Assembly: GCA_023415055.1 (NCBI GenBank)
Contig: JAEZLZ010000127.1
Location: 1-15,508 of the forward strand
Direction: 5' to 3'
DNA length: 15,508 bases
Source of the DNA: Bacillota bacterium
GTDB lineage: Bacteria; Bacillota; Clostridia; Lachnospirales; Lachnospiraceae
Every line of letters starts with the position of its first letter. Position 1 is the first letter of the stretch. Shown in pieces: positions 1 through 7,162 of the stretch. The translations under genes and the position numbers were made by a program. The notes under the pieces are model-generated. The model was not told where the DNA came from. It saw only the letters and a list, made by a program, of their open reading frames with translations, and searched no databases.

Positions 1-1315
1 TGCCAGGGTTCTCATAAATTTCGTGTTGGAATTCATCCACTAGTGCACCATAAGGTAAGAATGAAATCGCCCCAGCGAGGTGCGAGAAATAATACTTTTG
101 GGCATCCTCTTTAAAGAACAGTGGGACCCATGGCCAAGCAAAGAATTCCATACTCATCGAGTGGATCTCACACGCTTCATACCCTGGGAAGCGTTGCATC
201 GGGTTGATGAACTCTCTGGATTGATAGACTTGGAAAGCGTGACCCGCTTCGTGGGTCAAGACATCCACGTCATGTGAAGTACCATTGAAGTTCGCGAAAA
301 TAAACGGTGCTTTATAACCTGGAATGAAGGTGCAATACCCACCGCCTGCTTTGCCTTTTTTGGAGTCTAATTCTAATAGTCCTGAATCCTTCATGAATGT
401 GAAGAACTCATCGGTTTCTTTGGATAATTCTTGATACATTGTGGTCGCTTGTGCGACTTGCCAATCCAAATCACCTTTAGGGGTTGGGTTGCCAGATAAG
501 AAAGAAATGGTATCATAACTCTTCAAATCTTTAATCCCTAAACGCTTCGCTTTGCGAGCGACGAGTTTTTCAACAAACGGCACCACATCGCGCTTAATTT
601 GCTCTCTATAGGCTTTGACTTCCTTTGAACCATAATCGGTTCTACCCAAGCGTCTGTAGCCTAATTCAACGAAATTTTCATACCCTAAGGCTTTCGCTGC
701 TTGGTTTCTGACCGATACCAATTGGTCATAAATATCATCGAGTTCTGCTTCATTGGCTTCAAAGAATGCAGAGATTTTGAGTTGTGCTCTATGTCTGGTT
801 TCACGGTCTTTACTTTGGGTAAATGGGCTCATTTGTGATAAGTTGTAAACCCCACCGTCAAACTCGATTTGTGCTGCTGCTAAAACTTTTGAATACTTGC
901 TGTTGAGTTTGTTTTCTTCTTGTAAAAGTGGGATGATTTTTTCATCAAACGATTGTAAAGATACTTCGAGTTGATTGAAGTAATGTTGTCCAAATACTTG
1001 AATCAATTCTTTTTTGAATGGTGATGCGTAGACGAGTTTATTGAACTCGTTGACATAGTTTTGAAGTTCTGGTGAAGCTTCATCCATGAAGTTCATTTCT
1101 GCTTCATAAAAGGCATCTTGGGTGTTTAACGAATAACGAATCGAAACGAGTTGATACATGGTATCGACTTCATCGATGAGTCCAAACACTTGTTTAATGA
1201 TTTCTGCTTGCGCTTTTGCATCCTTTGCAGCTTTAAATGCTTCAGTGAATGCAACATATTTAGACTTAATGGCATCGACATCGGGTCTTTGATAGACATA
1301 ATCTTGGAATTTCAT
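1..1315 (-). CDS. M3-family zinc oligoendopeptidase (PepF-like), 5' part, runs off the window
   Basis: This is an intracellular-type zinc metallopeptidase of the M3 (thimet/PepF) family, which cuts short peptides. I translated the minus strand from the ATG at 1315; it stays open for 438 codons to the window edge, so the C-terminus is missing (family members are usually about 560-600 residues). The active site HEAGH lies at residues 355-359. The downstream Glu383 in the EIHSMSME stretch is the expected third zinc ligand. A VDEFQH motif near the window edge is also typical of the family. No signal peptide is visible; the start MKFQDYVY is polar. An AGGAGG site (1325-1330) sits 9 bases before the ATG, with a promoter-like element upstream. 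The gene is separated from rplQ by a terminator, so it is probably a separate unit. The exact subfamily and substrate are unknown. Confidence 0.93.
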   Translation of the reverse strand, partial: MKFQDYVYQRPDVDAIKSKYVAFTEAFKAAKDAKAQAEIIKQVFGLIDEVDTMYQLVSIRYSLNTQDAFYEAEMNFMDEASPELQNYVNEFNKLVYASPFKKELIQVFGQHYFNQLEVSLQSFDEKIIPLLQEENKLNSKYSKVLAAAQIEFDGGVYNLSQMSPFTQSKDRETRHRAQLKISAFFEANEAELDDIYDQLVSVRNQAAKALGYENFVELGYRRLGRTDYGSKEVKAYREQIKRDVVPFVEKLVARKAKRLGIKDLKSYDTISFLSGNPTPKGDLDWQVAQATTMYQELSKETDEFFTFMKDSGLLELDSKKGKAGGGYCTFIPGYKAPFIFANFNGTSHDVDVLTHEAGHAFQVYQSREFINPMQRFPGYEACEIHSMSMEFFAWPWVPLFFKEDAQKYYFSHLAGAISFLPYGALVDEFQHEIYENPG

Positions 1316-1344
1316 TTGAGATTTCCTCCTAATAATTTATGAAT

Positions 1345-1353
1345 AGTATAACA
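1345..1353 (-). promoter_or_regulatory. Candidate extended -10 promoter for the M3 peptidase gene
   Basis: On the minus strand this reads TGTTATACT, an extended -10 (TGn followed by TATACT). It lies about 30 bases before the peptidase start and downstream of the rplQ terminator. The best -35-like hexamer, TTGAAT (1371-1376), is 20 bases away, which is longer than ideal, so the promoter would lean on the extended -10. Predicted transcription start is near 1338. This is inferred from sequence alone. Confidence 0.55.
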
Positions 1354-1394
1354 TTTAATCCGCATAATTCATTCAAATATGTGTCCTAAAATAC

Positions 1395-1425
1395 AAAAAA
1401 CACAGAAATCATCTGACTTCTGTGT
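1395..1425 (-). terminator. Rho-independent terminator of the S10-spc-alpha operon
   Basis: On the minus strand ACACAGAA (1418-1425) pairs perfectly with TTCTGTGT (1400-1407). A G-U and a T-A pair can extend the stem to 10 pairs around a CAGATG loop. Six T residues (1395-1400) follow, overlapping the last stem base. It begins about 20 bases after the rplQ stop and has no gene on the opposite side that it could serve instead. A second outer pair of complementary 8-mers (1390-1397 and 1429-1436) surrounds it. Confidence 0.88.
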
Positions 1426-1443
1426 ATGTTTGTATTGTTAAAA

Positions 1444-1806
1444 CTATTCCACAAATTGGATGATAGCCATTGGGGCTGAATCACCAAGACGTGGCAACGT
1501 TTTGATCACACGGGTGTAACCACCGTTACGATCTTTAAACTTAGGGGCAATTTCACCGAAAAGCTTTTGAACTGCAGTTTGTCCTTCTTTGACAAGTTCG
1601 TTTCTAACAATTGTTAGTGCTTGGCGTCTAGCATCTAAAGTGCCTTTCTTACCAAGGGTGACCATCTTGTCAGCAAGTTTGCTGAGTTCTTTAGCTTTAG
1701 CTTCTGTGGTTTCAATTTGTCCATGAATAATTAAGTCTGTAACCAAATCTCTAAGAAGTGCTCTTCTTTGTGAACTGTTACGTCTTAATCTGCTATATCC
1801 TGCCAT
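1444..1806 (-). CDS. rplQ: 50S ribosomal protein L17
   Basis: L17 is a large-subunit protein near the peptide exit region. The 120-residue product has the family start MAGYSRLRRNSSQRRALLR and a GDSAPMAIIQF ending, as in Bacillota. The length equals the short form with no C-terminal extension. The ATG at 1806 follows a GGAG site (1814-1817) that overlaps the rpoA stop codon (TAAGGAG). The gap to rpoA is 11 bases, so L17 is probably translated by coupling to rpoA. It ends in TAG and is the last gene before the terminator. In many Bacillota the ECF transporter genes, truA, rplM and rpsI come next; here they do not. Confidence 0.98.
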   Translation of the reverse strand: MAGYSRLRRNSSQRRALLRDLVTDLIIHGQIETTEAKAKELSKLADKMVTLGKKGTLDARRQALTIVRNELVKEGQTAVQKLFGEIAPKFKDRNGGYTRVIKTLPRLGDSAPMAIIQFVE

Positions 1807-1817
1807 AGTAGTTCTCC

Positions 1818-2822
1818 TTATTCGTTGTCATCGTCAGAAGCAACGTCTAGTTTTCTACCGTTAGCATAACCAGCAGCAAATCCTAAACCTAAATCTTCTA
1901 ACTTCTCTTTTACTTCTTTTAACGACTTACGTCCTAAGTTACGGACGCGCATCATTTCTTCTTCAGTCTTCTTAGTTAATTCTGCGAGTGTATTGATGCC
2001 AGCTCTCTTCAAGCAGTTGAATGAACGAACGGATAAATCCAATTCTTCAATCGGTTTTTCAAGCTTGTGAGTGTTGGTTTCGCTTACTTTTTCAGACATG
2101 AAACTGATGTCATGGGTGGTTGCGTCCAAATCAACGATGACGGATAGGTAATCAATCATCATCTTCGCTGCCAATGATAATGCTTCGTGAGCTTTCACTG
2201 CGCCATTGGTTTCAACTTCCATAATCAATTTGTCATAATCAGCATCGTTGTTGACACGTGTCTTTTCGACTTCGTAGGCAACACGATTGATCGGTGTATA
2301 GATTGAGTCAATCGCAATCACGCCGACTGAATTGGAGAATGCTTTGTTCTTTACAGAACCCACATAACCAATACCACGTCTGACGGTCATATACATCGAT
2401 AATTTACCACCTTCAACCACAGTCGCGATGACTTGGTCAGGGTTAATAATCTTAATATCACTGTCATGAATAATATCTGAAGCGGTAACGACACCTGCAC
2501 CGTTTTGGTGGATTTCAATTTCTTTTTCGAAATTAGGATCTGTAGAATCTACAGATAAAACCACTTTTTTAAGATTCAAAACAATACTCATTACGTCTTC
2601 CATAACACCTTCGAGTGTAGAGAATTCGTGTTCAGCTCCTTCAATCTTCACATTGACAATCGCAGCGCCTGGTAATGATGATAAGAGTACACGACGTAGT
2701 GAGTTACCAATGGTAATCCCATAGCCTCTTTCGAGTGGGCTGATGGTGCAAATTGCTTTGGTATTATCGCCTGATATAGACTCAACCTTTACTTCTGGTT
2801 TCGAAAACTTAAGATCTTGCAA
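1818..2822 (-). CDS. rpoA: DNA-directed RNA polymerase subunit alpha
   Basis: Alpha nucleates RNA polymerase assembly, and its C-terminal domain contacts UP elements and activators. The 334-residue product has the N-terminal dimerisation domain (LERGYG at 30-35, NSLRRVLLSSLPG at 40-52). A short linker leads into the C-terminal domain from about residue 257. There Arg266, Asn269, Gly297, Lys299 and Ser300 match the E. coli DNA-contacting set. The tail FAAGYANGRKLDVASDDDNE is acidic and about 20 residues longer than in B. subtilis. The start is TTG at 2820-2822: it is 8 bases after a strong AAAGGAGG site (2831-2838), and the next in-frame Met is residue 74. The gene lies 30 bases after rpsK and its stop is fused to the rplQ ribosome binding site. 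Confidence 0.97.
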   Translation of the reverse strand: MQDLKFSKPEVKVESISGDNTKAICTISPLERGYGITIGNSLRRVLLSSLPGAAIVNVKIEGAEHEFSTLEGVMEDVMSIVLNLKKVVLSVDSTDPNFEKEIEIHQNGAGVVTASDIIHDSDIKIINPDQVIATVVEGGKLSMYMTVRRGIGYVGSVKNKAFSNSVGVIAIDSIYTPINRVAYEVEKTRVNNDADYDKLIMEVETNGAVKAHEALSLAAKMMIDYLSVIVDLDATTHDISFMSEKVSETNTHKLEKPIEELDLSVRSFNCLKRAGINTLAELTKKTEEEMMRVRNLGRKSLKEVKEKLEDLGLGFAAGYANGRKLDVASDDDNE

Positions 2823-2830
2823 AATGATTA

Positions 2831-2838
2831 CCTCCTTT
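2831..2838 (-). promoter_or_regulatory. Shine-Dalgarno site fixing the TTG start of rpoA
   Basis: AAAGGAGG on the minus strand lies 8 bases before TTG (2820-2822). There is no in-frame ATG or GTG nearby, and the downstream residues MQDLKFSKPEV align with the usual alpha N-terminus. This makes TTG the only sensible start. Confidence 0.85.
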
Positions 2839-2852
2839 ATTTGTTATAGATA

Positions 2853-3239
2853 TTATCCACGAGGACGTTTTGGTGGGCGGCATCCGTTGTGTGGTACTGG
2901 TGTAACGTCTTTAATCGCTGTGATTTCAAGACCTGCAGCTTGGATCGAACGGATCGCAGCTTCTCTACCTGGGCCTGGACCTTTAACGGATACTTCAACT
3001 TTGATGACACCATGTTCGATAGCGGCTTTAGCAGCTGCTTCGGCTGACATTTGTGCAGCAAATGGGGTTGATTTACGGGAACCTTTAAAACCTAATGCAC
3101 CGGCACTGCTCCAAGCGATTGCGTTACCGCCTTGGTCTGTGATGGTGACGATTGTATTATTAAACGTGGTATGAATGTGAGCCATTCCAAGCGGAATATT
3201 CTTCTTTACACGACGTTTAGTTGTTTTTTTACCTGCCAT
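2853..3239 (-). CDS. rpsK: 30S ribosomal protein S11
   Basis: S11 lines the platform of the small subunit near the E site and binds 16S rRNA beside the mRNA. The 128-residue protein carries the signature KGPGPGR at 86-92 and the conserved end DVTPVPHNGCRPPK at 111-124. It includes the Asn-Gly pair that forms isoaspartate in E. coli S11. The ATG at 3239 follows AGGAGG overlapping the rpsM stop (TAAGGAGG), 11 bases between genes. The 30-base gap to rpoA is one of the wider ones in the operon; I see no terminator or promoter in it. Length and motifs are ordinary for the family. Confidence 0.98.
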   Translation of the reverse strand: MAGKKTTKRRVKKNIPLGMAHIHTTFNNTIVTITDQGGNAIAWSSAGALGFKGSRKSTPFAAQMSAEAAAKAAIEHGVIKVEVSVKGPGPGREAAIRSIQAAGLEITAIKDVTPVPHNGCRPPKRPRG

Positions 3240-3250
3240 GATGACCCTCC

Positions 3251-3616
3251 TTATTTCTTCTTATTCGCGATAGTCTTAGCTTTACCTTTACGAGTACGCG
3301 CATTTGTTCTTGTGTTTTGTCCTCTTACTGGTAAACCTTTTCTATGACGAATTCCACGATATGAACCGATTTCCATTAAACGTTTGATGTTTAATGTGAC
3401 TTCTCTTCTTAAATCACCTTCGACTTGGTATTTTGCAACTTCAGTACGAATGCGGTTTAGTTCATCTTCTGTTAAGTTCTTCACTCTGGTATCTTCCGAT
3501 ACGTGAGCGTCTTTTAATATTTGTTCTGATAGACTTCTTCCAATCCCGAAAACGTAAGTTAAGCTAATAACTACGCGCTTTTCGCGTGGAATGTCGATAC
3601 CTGCTATACGTGCCAT
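3251..3616 (-). CDS. rpsM: 30S ribosomal protein S13
   Basis: S13 sits in the head of the small subunit, where it forms bridges to the large subunit and touches P-site tRNA through its basic tail. The 121-residue protein begins MARIAGIDIPREKRVVISL, has the helix-two-turn-helix region with YVFGIGRS near 22-29, and the SYRGIRHRKGLPVRGQNT segment. It ends in a lysine-rich tail. The ATG at 3616 follows an AGGAG site within the 12-base gap after rpmJ. The order rpmJ-rpsM-rpsK-rpoA-rplQ is the standard alpha cluster of Bacillota, without rpsD. Confidence 0.98.
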   Translation of the reverse strand: MARIAGIDIPREKRVVISLTYVFGIGRSLSEQILKDAHVSEDTRVKNLTEDELNRIRTEVAKYQVEGDLRREVTLNIKRLMEIGSYRGIRHRKGLPVRGQNTRTNARTRKGKAKTIANKKK

Positions 3617-3628
3617 ATTATTCTCCTA

Positions 3629-3742
3629 TTATCCTTGACGTTGTTTGTGTTTTGGATTTTCACAAATAACCATTACTCTACCCTTGCGCTTAATAACCTT
3701 GCATTTGTCGCAAATAGGTTTTACTGATGCTCTAACTTTCAT
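3629..3742 (-). CDS. rpmJ: 50S ribosomal protein L36 (zinc-binding form)
   Basis: L36 is the smallest large-subunit protein and folds around a single zinc ion. I translated it directly because it is only 37 residues. It starts MKVRASVKPICDKCKVIKRK and ends KHKQRQG. Cys11, Cys14, Cys27 and His32 form the Cys3-His zinc site, so this is the zinc-containing (C+) paralogue rather than the zinc-free one induced in zinc starvation. The start at 3742 lies 7 bases after AGGAGG, which overlaps the infA stop (TAGGAGG). Gap to rpsM is 12 bases. Confidence 0.98.
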   Translation of the reverse strand: MKVRASVKPICDKCKVIKRKGRVMVICENPKHKQRQG

Positions 3743-3753
3743 TTGATTTCCTC

Positions 3754-3972
3754 CTACTTTCGGCGATACGTGATTCTGCCGCGTGTTAAATCATATGGTG
3801 ATAACTCAACTGTAACGCTATCACCAGGTAAAATGCGAATGTTGTTCATGCGGATTTTACCGGATACGTGTGCGAGTACTACATGCCCATTTTCAAGTTC
3901 AACTTTAAATTTGGTATTTGGTAGCACTTCGACTACTTTTGCTTGTACTTCAATTAAATCTTCTCTTGCCAT
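3754..3972 (-). CDS. infA: Translation initiation factor IF-1
   Basis: IF-1 binds the A site of the 30S subunit during initiation and works with IF-2 and IF-3. The 72-residue product is a single S1/OB-fold domain, with NGHVVLAHVSGKIRMNNIRI near 28-47 and PGDSVTVELSPYDLTRGRI near 49-67. Both are close to the bacterial consensus. Length is exactly that of the family. AAAGGAGG before the ATG directly abuts the map stop codon, and the infA TAG stop is itself fused to the rpmJ ribosome binding site, so map, infA and rpmJ look translationally chained. No KOW-domain gene lies between map and infA, unlike in B. subtilis. Confidence 0.98.
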   Translation of the reverse strand: MAREDLIEVQAKVVEVLPNTKFKVELENGHVVLAHVSGKIRMNNIRILPGDSVTVELSPYDLTRGRITYRRK

Positions 3973-3984
3973 AAATAGCCTCCT

Positions 3985-4734
3985 TTAAAGTTCGGTTAAT
4001 ATTTGATAGCCAGTTTCTGTGATGGCGATCATGTGTTCAAAGTGTGCACTTTTCGATTTGTCCATGGTAACTGTGGTCCAGTTATCTTGTAAAATCTTGA
4101 CACGTTTTGTCCCGATATTAACCATGGGTTCAACACAGAATGTCATGCCCGGTTTTAACAAGGCACCCATCCCAGGTTTACCGAAGTTTGGGATGTAAGG
4201 ATCTTCATGCAACTGCTTACCAATGCCATGGCCGGTGAATTCTTCCACGATGCCGTAACCGAACGGTTTGACATAGGTTTCAATCGCAGCGGAAATATCC
4301 GATACTCGATTGCCAGGAATCGCTTGTTTGAGCCCCTCATACAAGGATGCAAGCGTAACATCTAAAAGTTGTTGATCGGCTTTAGATATGGTGCCTACTG
4401 GGTAAGTCCATGCGCTGTCGGCGTGGTACCCTTTATAGTAAACCCCGATATCCAGTGTGATGATGTCACCTTCTTTGAGAATCATCTTTTCAGAAGGAAT
4501 CCCATGAACGACGACTTCATTGACCGATAGACAGACTGAACCAGGGAAACCATGATAACCTTTAAACGACGGTTTGCCGCCCAAGGAAACAATGAAGTTT
4601 TCCGCGATTTCGTCCAGAGCCTTTGTCGATATGCCTGGTTTAATGTGTTTTTTTACTTCTTCACGAGTGAGGGCAACCATTCGGCCAGCTTCACGCATGA
4701 TGTCAATTTCTCTTTGTGATTTTAATGTAATCAT
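3985..4734 (-). CDS. map: Methionine aminopeptidase type I
   Basis: MetAP removes the initiator methionine from nascent proteins in the cytosol. The 249-residue protein has the full pita-bread active site: metal ligands Asp95, Asp106, His169, Glu202 and Glu233, and catalytic His77 and His176. These correspond to E. coli D97, D108, H171, E204, E235, H79 and H178. There is no N-terminal zinc finger extension, so it is type Ia. The ATG lies inside the adk stop region (ATGA, 4-base overlap at 4731-4734), so it should be translated by coupling to adk. Its place beside ribosomal genes and secY fits a role at the ribosome exit. Confidence 0.98.
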   Translation of the reverse strand: MITLKSQREIDIMREAGRMVALTREEVKKHIKPGISTKALDEIAENFIVSLGGKPSFKGYHGFPGSVCLSVNEVVVHGIPSEKMILKEGDIITLDIGVYYKGYHADSAWTYPVGTISKADQQLLDVTLASLYEGLKQAIPGNRVSDISAAIETYVKPFGYGIVEEFTGHGIGKQLHEDPYIPNFGKPGMGALLKPGMTFCVEPMVNIGTKRVKILQDNWTTVTMDKSKSAHFEHMIAITETGYQILTEL

Positions 4735-5381
4735 TTTTTACCATCTAATTCTTCAATAACACGTTTGGACACTTCTTCAATCGAGCCTTTGCCATCGATA
4801 CAGAGAAGGTTACCTTTTTTGCGGTAGTATTCAATGATCGGTTGGGTTTGGTCATGATAAATGACTAAACGTTCTTTGGTGATTGCGACAGTATCGTCTG
4901 GACGTTGTACCAGTTGGGTTTGGTCGTTATCGCAAATTCCCTCTTTTTGTGGTTTGTTGTTACGCACATGGTAGGTTCTACCACAGGTTGGGCAAACACG
5001 ACGGCCGGTGATACGGTCTAAGATGATTTCTTCTGGAGAGTCCAGGTAGATTACATAATCCACTGTCCAACCATATTGCATCAAAATATGATCGAAATCT
5101 TCCGCTTGACGCAAATTACGTGGGTAGCCATCCATGAGGAAGCCTTCCTTGACGTCTCTTGCTTGTAAGCGAATGCGTACGATGTCGTTGGTTAACGAAT
5201 CGTTGACAAACTTGCCAGCATTGATCTGATTTTGAACAAGTTTCCCAACGGGAGAACCTTTCTTGATTTCGGCGCGAAACATTTCTCCCGTTGAAATATG
5301 AGGTATATGATAATGCTTTGTGAGATCACTTGCGAGTGATCCTTTGCCAACGCCCGGTGGGCCCATTACGATTAGTCTCAT
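4731..5381 (-). CDS. adk: Adenylate kinase (zinc-binding LID form)
   Basis: Adenylate kinase converts ATP and AMP to two ADP. The 216-residue long form has a P-loop at 7-15 (GPPGVGKGS, with Ser15 where Thr is usual). The AMP site shows STGEMFR near 30-36 and DGYPR at 84-88. The LID domain at about 125-162 carries Cys130, Cys133, Cys150 and Asp153, the Bacillus-type Cys3-Asp zinc site. The start at 5381 sits 8 bases after GAGAGG (5390-5395). Another ATG at 5388 is out of frame and only 1 base from that site, so it is unlikely to be used. The stop is TGA, the only one among the operon's genes, and it overlaps the map start. Confidence 0.98.
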   Translation of the reverse strand: MRLIVMGPPGVGKGSLASDLTKHYHIPHISTGEMFRAEIKKGSPVGKLVQNQINAGKFVNDSLTNDIVRIRLQARDVKEGFLMDGYPRNLRQAEDFDHILMQYGWTVDYVIYLDSPEEIILDRITGRRVCPTCGRTYHVRNNKPQKEGICDNDQTQLVQRPDDTVAITKERLVIYHDQTQPIIEYYRKKGNLLCIDGKGSIEEVSKRVIEELDGKK

Positions 5382-5406
5382 GGTTCATACCTCTCTCTTG
5401 TTTGGC

Positions 5407-6708
5407 TTAAAATATGCCTTTGTATTCTTGATTATTTGCTTCTGTTTCGATTTGATTGGTGGTTTCCATCGCAACCCCTACGACGATGAGTAAGGATGTA
5501 CCTCCAAGGACGATGGCTTGAGACTCTTGTGAGTTAAAGCCAAACACGATGGCAGTAACGATCGGCATTGCCGCAAGAATAACCAAGTACACAGTACCAA
5601 GTAATGTAATCTTAAACATCAATTTCGCAATGTAGTTTTGCGTATCCAACCCTGGTCTAACGCCTGGAATATAAGCATTGGACTTCGATAAGTTGTCTGC
5701 TACTTTTTCTGGATTCAACATCAAGAAAGAATAGAAGAACGTGAATATAACGATGAGTCCGATGTATAATACGAATCCAATTGGTTGTTGATAGTTGAAG
5801 ATTTGATCCAACCATGAACCCAATGAAGACGACGTATTTAATCCGAACATACCCGAGATGGATAATGGAATACTCAAGATGGTCGATGCGAAGATGACTG
5901 GGATAACCCCTGCAGTATTTAACTTTATAGGTAAGTCTGAGTTCGTTTTGCCTTGACCCGCTTGACGGTTTGCGTATTGAATTGGAATTCTTCTCTTCGC
6001 AAGTTCAAGGAAAGTGACACCTAGAAGTACGGCTAAGTAAATTAGAATAACTGCGATGAATAGGACGATGTCCCATCCACCATTACCATTGGTGATGTAT
6101 TTGCTCCACAATAAAGTAATCATGGAAGGCAAGGAAGTGATGATACCCGCAACAATCAGTAGGGATGTACCATTACCAATACCTCTTCTGGTAATCAAGT
6201 CCGCGATGTACATAGCGAATGCAGCACCCGCTGTAACAATCAACGACATGTAAATATATAAGATTGGGGAAGGTGATAGGATGTCTGGTAAGAATTCACT
6301 ACCTGCAACCCCTAAACCAAGTAATAATACAAGTGACTGAACAAATGCCAAGACCAAACCGAGGATACGGGTTAGTTTGTTGAGCTTTTGTTTTCCAGTC
6401 TCGCCTTGTTCGCTCCATTCTTTAAGAACAGGCACGATATCCATTTGTAGCATTTGAACTACGATGGACGCCGTAATGTAAGGCGATATACCCATAGCCA
6501 TGATGGAAAAACGTCCTAATGCATTACCAGTAAAGTTATTTAAAATGGCTAAGAAGTCATTACCACTGATGAACTCAGAGATACTTGACGTATCGATCAA
6601 CGGGATTGGAATCCACGTGGTGATACGGAAGATAAATAACAATGCTAGAGTAATACCAATTCTTTTTAAAAGTTGTACGTTTGAAAATATCGCTTTGATA
6701 CGGTACAT
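5407..6708 (-). CDS. secY: Protein translocase subunit SecY
   Basis: SecY is the pore of the SecYEG channel in the cytoplasmic membrane. The 433-residue protein shows ten hydrophobic segments, roughly 17-35, 68-90, 115-135, 148-169, 180-200, 212-232, 265-285, 307-331, 365-390 and 397-415. The plug and second helix region FSIMAMGISPYITASIV (67-83) is present. So are RRGIGNGTS (174-182), the QAGQGK loop (249-254) that contacts ribosome and SecA, and LNPEKVADNL. The start ATG is one base after the rplO stop, and its GAGGT site (6717-6721) lies inside rplO, so it is coupled. The 25-base gap to adk shows no hairpin. Confidence 0.98.
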   Translation of the reverse strand: MYRIKAIFSNVQLLKRIGITLALLFIFRITTWIPIPLIDTSSISEFISGNDFLAILNNFTGNALGRFSIMAMGISPYITASIVVQMLQMDIVPVLKEWSEQGETGKQKLNKLTRILGLVLAFVQSLVLLLGLGVAGSEFLPDILSPSPILYIYMSLIVTAGAAFAMYIADLITRRGIGNGTSLLIVAGIITSLPSMITLLWSKYITNGNGGWDIVLFIAVILIYLAVLLGVTFLELAKRRIPIQYANRQAGQGKTNSDLPIKLNTAGVIPVIFASTILSIPLSISGMFGLNTSSSLGSWLDQIFNYQQPIGFVLYIGLIVIFTFFYSFLMLNPEKVADNLSKSNAYIPGVRPGLDTQNYIAKLMFKITLLGTVYLVILAAMPIVTAIVFGFNSQESQAIVLGGTSLLIVVGVAMETTNQIETEANNQEYKGIF

Positions 6709-6709
6709 G

Positions 6710-7147
6710 TTAGATTACCTCAGCCGTTCCGCCAGCTTGTTCAATTAAAACAAGGGCTTGTTTAGAGAAGTGGTTCGCTTTGATGGTGAGTTTCTTTTCT
6801 AACGCACCGTTCGCCAACACTTTAACGCCTGATTGTAATTTACCAATGAGTTTAGTTTCTAATAATAATTCTGGTGTAACGACAGTGCCGTTTTCAAACA
6901 CATTGAGTTGTGTTAAGTTGACAATGGCGAAGTCTTTACGATTAACGTTGGAAAATCCACGTTTAGGAATACGTTGGAAGAAAGGAATTTGTCCACCTTC
7001 AAACCCTAAGCGAGTACCGCCGCCGGTTCTAGCACCTTGACCTTTTTGTCCTCTACCAGCAGTTTTACCTTGTCCAGTAGCTGTACCACGTCCGAGTCTT
7101 TTACGATTCTTACGTGCGCCTTCATTTGGTCTTAATTCATTTAACAT
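6710..7147 (-). CDS. rplO: 50S ribosomal protein L15
   Basis: L15 is a late-assembling large-subunit protein that threads a long basic N-terminal arm into 23S rRNA. The 145-residue protein has the Gly/Arg-rich arm GRGTATGQGKTAGRGQKGQ near 19-37, then GGGTRLGFEGGQ and the RIPKRGF segment. It ends GGTAEVI, as in Bacillus. The ATG at 7147 is 10 bases from the AGGAGG that overlaps the rpmD stop (TAAGGAGG). Its last codons contain the secY ribosome binding site. Length is normal. Confidence 0.98.
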   Translation of the reverse strand: MLNELRPNEGARKNRKRLGRGTATGQGKTAGRGQKGQGARTGGGTRLGFEGGQIPFFQRIPKRGFSNVNRKDFAIVNLTQLNVFENGTVVTPELLLETKLIGKLQSGVKVLANGALEKKLTIKANHFSKQALVLIEQAGGTAEVI

Positions 7148-7162
7148 AATGTGTGTCCCTCC

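Noticed and set aside
80..277. Plus-strand small open frame opposite the peptidase active-site region
   Set aside because: It is antisense to the conserved HEAGH region; the frame is a by-product of that coding sequence.
2743..3174. Plus-strand open frame of 143 codons opposite rpoA/rpsK
   Set aside because: It lies antisense to strongly conserved S11 and alpha sequence, its product has no recognisable motif, and no good ribosome binding site was seen. It is a shadow of the real genes.
5382..5406. Possible attenuator or promoter in the secY-adk gap
   Set aside because: The 25 bases contain no stem-loop and no -10-like hexamer; only the adk ribosome binding site is visible.
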